Shown one piece after another: positions 25,494-35,089 of a stretch of 64,000 nucleotides of DNA. This DNA comes from Pyxicephalus adspersus (lineage: Eukaryota; Chordata; Amphibia; Anura; Pyxicephalidae). Numbering within the stretch: position 1 is the first letter of the stretch; each line of letters opens with the position of its first letter. A model generated the notes under the pieces. The model did not search any database, was not told the DNA's origin, and was given only the letters and a program-made list of their open reading frames with translations. A program made the position numbers and the translations under genes. The DNA is taken from assembly GCF_032062135.1 (NCBI RefSeq), contig NC_092858.1:165496094-165560093 (forward strand), written 5' to 3'.

Positions 25494-28400
25494 TGATCTA
25501 TCTGTCTAAAATTTGTTTTTATTTCCTGTTCCTGTTGGAGAATTTTATTCCTGTTTCAGATTTTCATTATGATAGTATAACAGAGCCCTGGATAGCATTT
25601 CAAACATGACTGAGGTTTCAATCTCTCACCACTTTATCCAAAACTATATTGGAAAAAAAATATCTTTCTGCATTAAAACAGTCCTGCAATTTGCTAAAAA
25701 GAAATACAAAAAATTCTAAATAAATGAAAAGCCCTGACACATAAAGCATAACATGCACAGTGACCACATGGGGGCGCCTTACCTCTGATTCCAGTGATCT
25801 GAGCTGCAAATCTGGAGCTGGCAATTTTTTCTGCTTTCTCCAATAAAGCTAAAAAGGTCACAATACCATCTTGCTCGTCTGTCTCTGGGAGTCCTTGTTC
25901 TTCTGATTCCTCTGCTAAAATGAGAACATAAAATCATGGCCGAGTCTATTTATTATGCAGTGAATCTGACATTCAGATTGTCACACTTTCTGTATTGATT
26001 AATGGCTAACACTAAGACTATGGGGTCTATTTATAAAGCAGTGAATCTGATATTCCCCAAACATTATCCGGTGGAGAATCTTCCAGGTCCATGTGTTTGC
26101 AATAGAAGCAACATTCTCCAGCGGAGAATGTTTGATGAATGTCAGATTCACTGCTTTATAAGTAGACTCTTTTTTGAAATGCAGCATTTATTTTATTTAA
26201 TTGCAGGTTGATTATACCAATGGATTTGTTGCATTGTAATTCTGGTTAATGCTGAACTCCACCCAGACAGATTAAACACATATAAGAGGGTTGCTTCACT
26301 TGGCACATGATTTATTCCTGTCCATCCAGTCCTGAGATTTACACAGCACAGGCAATGCCTGCAACTTTAGTATCCAAGGTGCAATCTTCAATGTGCAGCT
26401 CGCAGCTGTGATGTACACTTGTTCTGTGCAGCTGTAAAGCCTCCCGATCATTTCTATATGTGCACCCCCTGCATGATACATCTCCCCCATGATGCTGGGG
26501 TTCTGCTGCAGGCCCTGGCAGATGGGTACTGGTGCAAAGAACTATCAATGTCTATTCACCAATCCCCCTCCTGTAAAGTAAACCTGAAAACGCTCAGCTC
26601 TGAGCACTTCCAGGTTCAGGTCTGTCTGAGCATGGAGGGAAGCTGAATAAGCTAAGTTTTTGTATGATCTGCTTAAGCTACGTACACACTTCCAATTATT
26701 ATCGTCGGAAAACCAACGACGAACGTTCCTGCACGATATACACGAACGATCGTATAGCACCGATCCAGCACATAGAGATAACGACACGATCGTTCGTAGA
26801 TATTGTACACACAATAGATACGATCGTTTGAGCGATAGAGGAACTCCCCATGATGCTGGGGTTCTGCTGCAGGCCCTGGCAGATGGGTACTGGTGCAAAG
26901 AACTATCAATGTCTATTCACCAATCCCCCTCCTGTAAAGTGAACCTGAAAACGCTCAGCTCTGAGCACTTCCAGGTTCAGGTCTGTCTGAGCATGGAGGG
27001 AAGCTGAATAAGCTAAGTTTTTGTATGATCTGCTAAGACAGAGGGAAGGGGGATTAAAGCTTTGTACACATTATGTAATAGTTTCCCAAGGCAAGAGGTT
27101 GACCAGTCCCTTGACACTGTTCATCAATCCACCATGGCTGATTGATGAACATCTGATTAGGAATGACTGCTGGGAGCTCAGCGAGGTGCCGCTCACTCAT
27201 CCTCCCCCGTCCCCTCTCTATAGAATATTGCGGTGTGTGCGGCGCTCATTTATTCATCTGCGAAAGATAATTTCTGGCCACAACCATATGATGTCCATCA
27301 GATATTTGTATTGGGCTTATAAGACCCCAGATGTACTATTGAAGAGAACCTTTCACCTCCACAATGCTATGACTTCACGGTGCACGACATTTCAATGATA
27401 TATCTGATATCTATTTACTTGATACAATCTCCTGTAAATTATATTATGTATACGCTGGAGTTACACAAATATAGTGTGACATAAAAGTTAGCAAATATTA
27501 AATATATAATATAATATATATAATAATATAATTATAACTGTTGTTAAGAATCAATTACTGCCATTAAAACATTTGGATGTACAGGATTTACCACTGGGGT
27601 GAATCCTGACATTCACCCATGTGACATTCTAGGTGGGGGGGAATCTGACATCCAAATTTCAGTGAATTTCAGGTTCCCCCCCCCCCGCCATCTGGAATTC
27701 ATATGAAGAGATCAATTGTTTGCCACAAAAGAGCCAAAAATCACTTTTTTCTGATTTATAATGATTTTCATAGTAGGAAAATAACATTGGGAGCCTATTT
27801 ATAAATGTTTTCATGATTCACAAAATTTTCAATTGAATCTGGTTTTAAAAGTGTGAAAGTTCTGTGAACCCTAGTGGGAAAAAAAGCACTGAACTGAACT
27901 GAAAACTGAGAACTGAAATTCATTTTGCATAAATAATGATTTTAAAAAATCCTAACATCAGAAATGTGCAAAATTACTTTAAATTATATTAAATATCAGC
28001 ACAAGAAAGGAAGATGATAGTGATGAAGACAATGATGGTGATTATGATGACGATGATGATGGTGATGATGATGACGATGATGAGGATGAATATAGTGATG
28101 ATGTTGATGATATTAATGGTGATGATGATAATGATGATGGTGGTGATGGTAATGATGATGATGACAGTGATGATGATGATGATGATGATGAGGATGATGG
28201 TGGTGCTGATGGCAATGATGCTGATGATAATAATGGTGATGATGATAACGATGATGATAATGATGATGGTAGTGATGATAATGATGATGATGACAGTGAT
28301 GATGATGATGACAATAATAACGATGAAGATGATGGTGATGATAGTAGGGATGATGATAACTATGATGATAATGGTGGTGCTGATGGCAATGATGCTGATG

Positions 28401-29650
28401 ATAATAATGATGATGATGATGGTTGTTTTTAATAATATTAATATTATTATTATTACTATTATTAATAAACTGTGTTTATATAATACCAACATATTACGCA
28501 GCACTGTACATTAAATAGGGGTTATAAATGACAGACAGATACAGACAGTGACACAGGAGGAGGAGAGGACCCTGCCCAGAAGAGCTTACAATCTAGAAGA
28601 TGGGGGAAGTATCACACAATAGGAAGGGAAAGATGACAATTATGGTGACGATGATGGTATTGAAGATGATAATGATGATGGCGATGATTATAATCAATAT
28701 TAATGAAGATAAAATGAACACATAGAAAGGCTGTAACAGAAACATAAATTGAATAATGTAAAACAGTAGAGAAAATAAAAATATACAGAAAATAAATATA
28801 AATACCACCAATTATTATTTAATATTTTAAATGATTTACTTATTCTTGTATTCCCCATTATTAAAATACTTTAATCCTGATAATTGTAGTTGGGTATTAC
28901 ATATAATAATACCTTTCTATTAACTTTTTTTGTTAACCATGAAACCTATTTACACTTCTGCACATTTACATGCAGACAAAGCTGTCCAACAAATTGAATA
29001 GTTGCAGCATTTGTGTAAAAATATAAAACAGTCGGGGTTGCTCCAGCAGTTGCAGCCATTTTTTTTTAAAGAAGAGTTAAACCATAGAAGCTCCCCTTAT
29101 GTGTGTGAATAAATACAAAATTGAGGAAACCAGCTAATATTTTTTATCCCTTTTATAAAATATATGCAACAGTATTTGCAACAAAATATATGCAACAGTG
29201 TATCAAAGCCCAAGAACTAAAATAATATATATATTGCGGCTTCCCAGTCCTGTAATACCGTGGCTGCATTAGTTTTCTATTTTATAGGCTCTCGTCTTTT
29301 CTTGGTAATCCCAGCAGTAACACAAGTCAGGTGAATGTGCAGCTGTGCTCAATTTATTCAACCAATCATGTTGAAGCAAACCTGAATTTCTTTAATTTCC
29401 CTTGCAGGTGAATACAGCTTCATCCTAAATATTAAGCTATGTGAACATACACTGTGCACAGTGACCAGTCTGGACTCCTTTAGATATAGTATGGCACCTG
29501 GGCAGTGCCCCCTCTGTCCCTGCCATCTAATTGGCACATACCTTGTCCAAGTCGCAGAGCGTCATCGCGTCCATGTGGCGCACAATGCGCAAGCCGGGTG
29601 GTGCAGAATAGAGCCGCAGCCATCAGACTAAGAATGACTAGAGCGTCCAT
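19033..29650 (-). CDS. Unrecognised secreted prepropeptide, four coding exons, 145 aa
   Basis: Exons in transcript order are 29650-29542, 25914-25783, 20523-20489 and 19194-19033 (stop TAA). All introns are GT-AG and the phases 1, 1 and 0 match across all three junctions. Residues 1-23 form a signal peptide (MDALVILSLMAAALFC, then TRLAHC|APHG). Residues 38-52 are acidic. Residues 53-80 look like an amphipathic helix (GIVTFLALLEKAEKIASSRF). Residues 81-89 read ANNKLFGKK, a classic amidation and dibasic cleavage signal that would give ...KLF-amide. Residues 93-117 are acidic. The C-terminus is strongly basic (LPRKGKKRGKGSYHPR). No Cys remains after signal cleavage. A TATA-like box and a CRE lie upstream. 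This fits a peptide hormone or neuropeptide precursor, but I cannot match it to a family. PTH-, CRF- and secretin-like alignments were not convincing. It lies between CLIC6 and RUNX1. Confidence 0.7.
19195..20488 (-). other. Peptide-like gene intron 3
   Basis: About 1.3 kb. It contains an L2/Rex1-like LINE 3' end on the + strand (19478-19770) with an AAT microsatellite tail. The rest is AT-rich with no other feature seen. Confidence 0.6.
19478..19770 (+). mobile_element. 3' end of an L2/Rex1-like LINE
   Basis: The 5' part still reads as the C-terminus of a non-LTR reverse transcriptase ORF (RLFRAAPTLWNGLPHPIR-like: AAP.LWN.LP). Next come a 3' UTR (TTGTAAGCTCTTCTGGGCAG, GTGTCACTGTCTGTATCTGT) and an (AAT)n tail. 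It is heavily 5'-truncated. The subfamily name is an inference. Confidence 0.7.
20489..20523 (-). CDS. Peptide-like gene, micro-exon 3 with amidation signal
   Basis: A 35-bp exon between TTTTCAG and GTAAGT, with near-ideal splice sites. It completes an Ala codon and encodes ANNKLFGKKNRM, ending in phase 0. Gly-Lys-Lys after Phe is the usual signal for prohormone convertase cleavage and C-terminal amidation. Confidence 0.68.
21295..21555. mobile_element. TIR MITE with TA target duplication
   Basis: Terminal inverted repeats CCGTATTTTTCGGAC (left) and GTCCGAAAAATACGG (right), each continuing into an AAGACGCAC motif, flanked by TA at 21293-21294 and 21556-21557. About 261 bp with a GC-rich core. 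A common vertebrate element type; superfamily not assigned. Confidence 0.78.
21612..21728. mobile_element. Fold-back MITE, family A, right half
   Basis: Only the right arm is clear, ending AGCTTTAATAAATCAGACCC. Confidence 0.55.
21950..22143. mobile_element. Fold-back MITE, family A
   Basis: Both arms are present around ATGATCCAGCAAACCTGGAA and its inverse, ending in AGCTTTAATAAATCAGCCCC. Confidence 0.68.
23527..23850 (+). mobile_element. tRNA-derived SINE copy
   Basis: GGTGGCTCAGTGGTTAGCTC head and B-box-like GGTTTGAATCTC, then the conserved body and a TTGTACAGCACTGAGTAATA tail. It lies in intron 2 of the peptide-like gene. Confidence 0.82.
24230..24890. repeat. Unclassified purine-rich block
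   Basis: A low-T sequence rich in ACAGG/GCAGG words, unlike its AT-rich surroundings, with no protein-like ORF. It may be part of an LTR or other interspersed element. It starts with a CTCF-like core. Confidence 0.3.
24249..24262 (+). promoter_or_regulatory. CTCF-like core motif
   Basis: CCACTAGGGGGCGC fits the CTCF core at all positions. Confidence 0.4.
25246..25390. mobile_element. Fold-back MITE, family B, degraded
   Basis: Shares the AACATTCT...GATGGAGAATGTTCC and GAATGTTTAGTGAATGTCC segments with the cleaner family B copies. Confidence 0.45.
25405..25452 (-). ncRNA. Hammerhead-like motif, copy 5
   Basis: On the - strand: CTGAAGG (25447-25441), GAAAC (25423-25419), ACGTGT, T. AGCC and GGCT can form a 4-bp helix I. 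Core A9 is G, so activity is doubtful. Confidence 0.33.
25450..25492. repeat. (CTAT)n microsatellite
   Basis: About ten uninterrupted tetranucleotide units in peptide-like gene intron 2. Confidence 0.95.
25783..25914 (-). CDS. Peptide-like gene, exon 2 (acidic spacer and helix)
   Basis: 132 bp between TTTTAG and GTAAGG, phase 1 at both ends. It encodes an acidic stretch (EESEEQGLPETDEQ) followed by a predicted amphipathic helix (GIVTFLALLEKAEKIASSRF). No stop or repeat signature is present, although the flanks are repeat-rich. Confidence 0.7.
26022..26171. mobile_element. Fold-back MITE, family B
   Basis: GTCTATTTATAAAGCAGTGA in the left arm and TCACTGCTTTATAAGTAGAC in the right: a clean terminal inverted repeat. 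A half copy precedes it at 25945-25985. Confidence 0.72.
26485..27034. repeat. 189-bp direct duplication flanking a 172-bp insert
   Basis: 26485-26673 and 26846-27034 are direct repeats with a single difference seen (26580 A vs 26941 G). The 26674-26845 insert begins TAAGCTACGTACACACTT and contains ACGAACGATCGT and its inverse ACGATCGTTCGT, so it can fold. Confidence 0.8.
27055..27300. mobile_element. Ranid-type DNA repeat fragment (family D)
   Basis: Shares CATGGCTGATTGATGAAC-like and TCCCCTCTCTATAGAA segments with the copy at 50395-50760. Related sequence appears at 1-240 and 32230-32520. Class uncertain. Confidence 0.4.
28010..28432. repeat. Long compound (GAT)n/(ATG)n microsatellite
   Basis: About 420 bp of imperfect GAT/GAC/AAT triplets, open in three frames. 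The apparent Met/Ile/Ser-rich proteins are artefacts of the repeat. Confidence 0.95.
28432..28628 (-). mobile_element. LINE 3' tail fragment, inverted
   Basis: Same LINE 3' UTR on the - strand. It abuts the GAT-rich microsatellite and starts (in + coordinates) with an ATT-repeat tail. Confidence 0.65.
29542..29650 (-). CDS. Peptide-like gene, exon 1 (start and signal peptide)
   Basis: 109 bp from ATG (29650-29648) to a GTATGT donor. It encodes 36 residues: a typical signal peptide with hydrophobic core LVILSLMAAALF and a plausible cleavage site at AHC|APH. It ends one base into the next codon. The ATG is the first in frame after the TATA-like box. Confidence 0.72.
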
Positions 29651-29736
29651 GCCAATCCTCTAAGTGTTGCTATGGGTGAGCGCCTTTAAGGAAGGCTTGT
29701 CGGGGGCTTTCTGGCACAAGGCGAGCTGCGGCCCCC

Positions 29737-29743
29737 TCTTATA
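29737..29743 (-). promoter_or_regulatory. TATA-like box of the peptide-like gene
   Basis: TATAAGA on the - strand, about 90 bp upstream of the ATG. It would place transcription start near 29710 and give a short 5' UTR. An inverted CCAAT (29774-29778) lies about 35 bp further upstream. Confidence 0.5.
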
Positions 29744-30068
29744 ACCCAACGTCCCCCCCACACATCTAAGACCCCAATCAAATTCCACTTTGGTGACATT
29801 TGGCGTCCAGTCCCCGGCTCCTCTGTGTGGCTTTCATTGTGTCCTCCCGGTAATAACCTCGCCAACGTCACTGGCTCATTCTCTGCCTGTGCAAACAACA
29901 TTAAATTTGTGTTATCACTGCTTGTACAGGGTCCCCCAGATGTGCCATGCAAACTCTGCAAAGGATTCTCTGATTCAGCTATCTGTGTTCCACCAAATAT
30001 CTCAGCACCCTCATTGTCCTGGAGCCGCATGCTAACGAGGGGCTAATTGCCAGCGGGGTCCAGGAGGG

Positions 30069-30080
30069 CCAATGACGTCA
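30069..30080 (-). promoter_or_regulatory. CCAAT plus perfect CRE upstream of the peptide-like gene
   Basis: CCAATGACGTCA on the + strand: a CCAAT box overlapping the palindromic cAMP response element TGACGTCA (30073-30080), about 330 bp upstream of the TATA-like box. CREs are common in promoters of peptide hormone genes. A second perfect CRE lies at 34258-34265. Confidence 0.4.
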
Positions 30081-30905
30081 GCCGTTGTCACAGTAAATCT
30101 CTGCATCTGACATGTATTGCGAATCATTACAGGGGATCTAATGCCTGGATGGATGACGGTCGGAGGTGCCAAAATCCCTTGTGTGTCAAAGTGTCCTTTT
30201 TTGGAAGCGCTGTGTTCCCTTTGGCTTTTTTCATCCCTTTCCTACACTCACTGCAGAATGTTATGGAGAATTGAAAAATAAAACGCATTAAATACTGCAC
30301 TTATGCATTTCGCATACACAAGTGATTTAAAAGAGTGAAATGCGTCAGTTTTGCATCCTGCGAGTTTAAAGTGCAATTATTAGAGCAGGGCAATGAAGTT
30401 GCTGGCATCTTCCTTCTTCTTTACTTCCTGATCTTTTGCCATGTTGATGGACTGTGCCGAGATGATGCAAATCTGACACACGCAGGAATTCATTCATTAC
30501 TAGCATGGGCAAGGGAAGCCAGGGATTGTTGGGCATTCCTGGCCACCAACATGGAGTTACACATGCGCAGCTCAGCTGGGCGGCGATCTGGCAGGTAAGC
30601 ACAGTTATTGCAGAAGGAACATCACCCGTCCTTATATTAATACCCACTTATCTGCATTCCCTGTGTTAAAGGGTGGACTTTAAAGCTCCACAGTGAAAAA
30701 GATGTTTTCACTGTCCAAATGTGCAGTGAATCTTTCGTATTCTTAGAATTTATTTGCGGGCAAGAGAAATCAGACAAGCACCCGGTCATAGAGAATGTTG
30801 GAGAAGAGATTCACCGGTGGTTTGTTGGATGTTTATGGCTGTACCTCATTATTAAAAACAAGAATACTGTGAAAGATGTCTGCACCATGTAGGGTTTTGG
30901 CACCT

Positions 30906-31243
30906 GTCAAGACTTCTCTAGAGCTGCCCCGACTCTCTGGAATGGTCTTCCTCGTCCTATTTGGCTTGCTCCTACTTTCTGCTCATTTAAAAGAGCGCAT
31001 ATTTTTTCAAACTTGCCTACCCATCTTCTTCTGTCTTTTGAAACCACCACTACTTCCCACCACTACATATCTCCCCTCCTATTGTGTGTGAAATTCCCCC
31101 ACCTACTAGATTGTAAGCTCTTCGGGGCAGGGTTCTCTCCTCCTGTATCACTGTCTGTATTAGTCTGTCATTTGCAATCCCTATTTAATGTACAGCGCTG
31201 CGTAATATGTTGGCTGTTTAATAATAATAATAGTAATAATAAT
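30906..31243 (+). mobile_element. 3' end of an L2/Rex1-like LINE
   Basis: Second copy with the RT C-terminal remnant (FSRAAPTLWNGLPRPIW), the TTGTAAGCTCTTCGGGGCAG UTR and an AATAATAATAG tail. 5'-truncated. Confidence 0.7.
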
Positions 31244-32090
31244 CCACTAGGGGTGTGTGTGAATGTATGACAACACAGAAGTGCGATCGGAAGACATTGA
31301 CTGAGAGTTGTCACCATGTAACAAGAAGTGCCTGGCAAGGATTTTTAATGGTCGGACTACCAGGTGTTATTTTAAAAAAGCTGCAGGATAAAAACCAATA
31401 CTAAGGGCCTATTTAAAAAAATTAAAAATGTTTTCTTAGTCAATCAGAAGCTCCGCTTGCTTGAACTGTTTGCCTCAAATTCTTGCAATGAACACTGATC
31501 CTTAGAAAGTAGTGGAACGCAACGTGTTGACTTTTATTGTGGCCACTAACAGCTGCTTTCTATAGCAATGATCAGCGGCAAAAATGGAATTTATTCCTTT
31601 GCATCCCTAGGGTAGAAATGAACCCTAACATTCAAAAATTACAACCAGGTGAGTACTTTATTGCAAAATGAACAGGTGATGTCCCTTCTACAATAAAATA
31701 ACCCTACCTGTCTGATTGAAATTTTTTGAATACACACTTGTCTCCATTCCGTCACGGGTACCTCCATCTCCACCTGGTGCACCTCTGGGTTCCTGATCTT
31801 TGGGTATCCCAATTGGCCGCTCAGGAATGATGAAGCTCCTGTGCATGCCTGCTGGAGTTCATTCAGCCGTGACGGGGGATACTGGGATACCCAGCAAAAT
31901 TTTACATCATATGCAAATCCGTCAAAGGTGTAAAGTGTCTACAAAGCACAATGACTGTGGTGAGGATGTGGGCATCAATGACCACCCCAACTAGGGGTCC
32001 ATGGTAAATATTGGATAAAAAAGGGCTGCAAAGAGCAGCACCAAACCATATGATAGATTTCACAATTTATTGTCCAACCTACAAAAATAT

Positions 32091-32140
32091 TTCCAACGCG
32101 TATCTGGGGTTCAGCTAAATCCCTCTTCATCAGGGCCTGG
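32091..32140 (-). ncRNA. Hammerhead-like motif, copy 6, diverged
   Basis: On the - strand: CTGATGA (32133-32127) and ACGCGTTGG (from 32101), but the GAAA segment reads GATA after an insertion. It is the same repeat family with a broken core. Confidence 0.3.
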
Positions 32141-33297
32141 CAGTAATACTCAATGGACTCTACACTAAATGCCAACAAATGTGGGTTGCAGGTTTTCTAT
32201 ATAAAATGCCCAAAATAAGAGCAGCAAACAACCTCCTCTGCACATTCTTTCATGTGATATATACATTTAGCCCGTATTGGATGTGTACAGCAGTCCCCTG
32301 ATGTCCTTCATTTATCCGGCCATGCAGATTAATGAATTACCAATTGGGAACGCCCGCAATGCATGTCAGTGGAGAACATACACAGCATGGAGTCGCTGGC
32401 TCATCCTCGCCTTTCCACCTCAATGGAACAGTATGGCGCTGTGTGTACAGAGCTCAATCACTCTGGATCAGTCCTGAATGATCATGTCCAGCGACCATTA
32501 TCTTACATGTGTACATAGCCTTAGGCAGCAATTGCAGTCAGTGGCATTGGAACAGCAGAAGTCACTATGCACCAGGGGGGTGCAGGGCATCTCTGCCCAT
32601 TGGTAGATCTACCAACAAAATTGGTAATCTGCACATTATTCCCTATTTTCAACCCGCAGATGCTGCAGCTTAGCCGAGAGTAGGTGTCACTTGTAATACA
32701 GTAACCAGCAGAGGAAATCCTTGTCCCTTGTCCTCCGCTGGGCTCTGCATTGTTATCAGGCTGATCACGGCATTGATCTATTGTCACAAGCTGCATCTGG
32801 AGGTGGGGGGTATCTGTTACTAAAGGGGTATCTGCACTGAGAGGGATTTGTCACTGGTGGGGGCTGAAACCAGGGACAGCCACAAATATGAGTAGCGTTT
32901 GTCAAGTGAAGAGGTAATTCTGGGCTTTCTTGAAAATTAGATTTGGAAAGCCCAGCATGATGGAAGTATCCTTAGTTTTCTATTTCTTAGATTTTAAAGA
33001 ATAATTGAACCTTTAGTTTGAATCAACAAAAACACATTTCAGGTATATTAAAACATCTGGAATAGATTCAGCTCATTTATACTTAATGTTTGGTTCAGCA
33101 ATCTATTAGTTATCTATTTGTCACAGTTATTGTATTGGGCTTCAGTGGAGGGTAAAGCATCGAGGAAGGTTGGTGAATGTAAGGTACACAGCCAGGAAGG
33201 TATATATTGTAAGTAAACCTAAAGAGGTAAATGTATTCCGCATTATGGAAGATAATTTCATCTCTAGGTGCTTCATGTATCCAGTAATTTATCTTCT

Positions 33298-33755
33298 AGC
33301 CCTTGCCAATGGTTACGGAGGTTGTATACACCACTCGGAGGAGGCCTAAGGAGGTCATGTATACCAATTGGAGGAGGTCCAAGCCAAGAAAGTCGTGGAT
33401 ACCACCTGGGCGATTTCAATAAGTTCATGTATACTACTTGGAGGGGGGTCCAAGAAGGTCATTTACACTACCTGGAGGAAGTCATGTACATCACTCGAAA
33501 GGAGGTCCAGGAAGGTCTTTAACACTACCTGGACAATCTCCAAGGAGGTCATATACATCACTCAGGGGAGGTCCAAGAAGGTCATGGACACCACCTGGGC
33601 ATGGTCCAAAGAGGTCATGTACACCTCTTGGAGGAGATTCAAGGAAGTCATGTACACCACTCAGAGGAAGTGAAAGAAACTTTACACTACCTGAATGAGG
33701 TCAAAAGGGGTCATGTTCAACACCTGAATGAGATCCAAAGAGGTCATGTACACCA
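33298..33755. repeat. Minisatellite, ~33-39 bp unit
   Basis: Degenerate units built on GGAGGAGGTCCAAGGAGGTC and ATGTACACCACT. Apparent ORFs here are repeat artefacts. The array is cut by the hAT element at 33754-33989. Confidence 0.85.
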
Positions 33756-33989
33756 GATGTCCCAAACCCCTGGTTCATGGCCCAATAGTGGGCTGCGGCT
33801 GTCTGAGAGGTGGACCGCGGCTCTGCCCCGCGCACCCACCAGCGGGGTCAGGAGGACCCCGCTTGGGGGGGCGCATTGGCCACAACCGCAGACCACGTGT
33901 CCCAGAGACAACGCAGGCTTAGGGAGGTGGGTGGGTTGTGTCTCTCTTCATTTAGTGGTCTGTGACATGCAAAAGGTTGGGGACCACTG
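33754..33989. mobile_element. hAT-type non-autonomous element with perfect 8-bp TSD
   Basis: 236 bp, GC-rich, with ends CAGATGTCCCAAACCCC and AAAGGTTGGGGACCACTG (inverse CAGTGGTCCCCAACC). The flanking duplication ATGTACAC is perfect (33746-33753 and 33990-33997). It is inserted in the 33298-33755 minisatellite. Confidence 0.82.
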
Positions 33990-34867
33990 ATGTACACCAT
34001 GACACCAACTGACCATTATCAACAATTCTGTGTATAAAGCACCAATATAAGATATAAACACTGTTAGGAAGAACAACAAAAATTGACGGCGGGGATTATT
34101 CGCCGTCACAATGTGAATCTTTCCCTTTATTTGAGGCAGAACTATTGTCTTGGCAGTCCTGCGGCAATCCATTTGGTCGGGAAAATGTCACCTTGAGCAG
34201 TTCTTTTGGCCGTAAACCTCGGTAAACACCACAATCTGTAATGAGCAGGGCAGCCCATGACGTCACACACCGCTCAGGACGCTGCACTGATATCACACAC
34301 TGATTTACATCTTGTGTATATTCTGATCCTATGAGTGCAATCATTGATTGTGCGGTGCTTTATGGGGTAAACGTAGACTGCAACAACTTGATTTTTTTTA
34401 CATTAGAATAAATACTGTATTGTGTTCATGTTCTAAATGTTTGTACTTTTGTAACTTTTGCTGCAGCACCAGTGCAGGATCAGACTATGGGCCCACCGAT
34501 GTAAAGGAGGGCCACCAGAAGGCATAGGCTTCCTGGCACAGTGGCATTCGTTTGTAAGGCAGAGGGGCCAGGAGCCTACCAGAGGATACAAAGAAAGCAA
34601 ATTTTGGGACATACATTTACATTCATTGGATATCACATGAGTGTTGCTGGCACTTTACTATTACTCTACTATTTGTATTTGCAAGGGTTATGATCCAACC
34701 ACTTTTCAGCTCATGAATCTAACTGAACCCCCGGGTGAGTGGCCCATCATAAGTTCTGTGAGTGTCTTAGAATTTTTTTCAAATCGATTGGTCAGTTTCC
34801 AGATAAAAACAAGAGAGTTCCTGGCTACAGAGATAAGATAATGTAAAGCATGTTTCCCTTGCTACAT

Positions 34868-35089
34868 TGAGCCTTGCTAGCTCTCCAAGGCTAGAGAAGA
34901 TACACTTTCATCAATGAACCTGGGTGATCCAGCAAACCTGTAATAAATTTGGTCTAGGATTGAAAACATTTTATTATAAATAGCAATTGACTTTTAGGAA
35001 ATGCACACCAGGTTTGTTGGATCCACTGATGTCTGATCCTCTACTCTATCATCTCCAGCCTTGGAAAGCTTTAATAAATCAGGGCCAAT
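34868..35089. mobile_element. Fold-back MITE, family A
   Basis: Left arm CTCTCCAAGGCTAGAGAAGA with CCTGGGTGATCCAGCAAACC, and its inverse to AGCTTTAATAAATCAGGGCC. Confidence 0.68.

Larger units (their letters stand above)
20524..25782 (-). other. Peptide-like gene intron 2
   Basis: About 5.3 kb. It contains a TIR MITE (21295-21555), two fold-back MITE copies (21612-21728, 21950-22143), a SINE (23527-23850), and a G/A-rich unclassified block (24230-24890) that starts with a CTCF-like core. It ends with a partial fold-back (25246-25390), a hammerhead-like motif (25405-25452) and a (CTAT)n microsatellite (25450-25492). Confidence 0.6.
25915..29541 (-). other. Peptide-like gene intron 1
   Basis: About 3.6 kb. 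It holds a fold-back MITE (26022-26171), a 189-bp direct duplication around a 172-bp insert (26485-27034), a ranid-type repeat block (27055-27300), a long GAT/ATG microsatellite (28010-28432) and an inverted LINE tail (28432-28628). The region 28800-29480 is AT-rich with nothing recognised. Confidence 0.6.

Noticed and set aside
28014..28514. Long open frames on both strands (Met-, Ile- and Ser-rich)
   Set aside because: They translate a GAT/ATG microsatellite and are open in several frames.
19033..29650. Assigning the peptide-like gene to the CRF/urocortin, PTH or secretin families
   Set aside because: Only short resemblances (ANNKL to sauvagine, DGI-T to PACAP, a basic tail like PTHrP). 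CRF-family coding is normally in one exon, PTH motifs (QLMH) are absent, and spacing does not fit.
33268..33990. Overlapping open frames of 84-129 residues on +
   Set aside because: They read through the 33298-33755 minisatellite in different frames and run into a hAT element.
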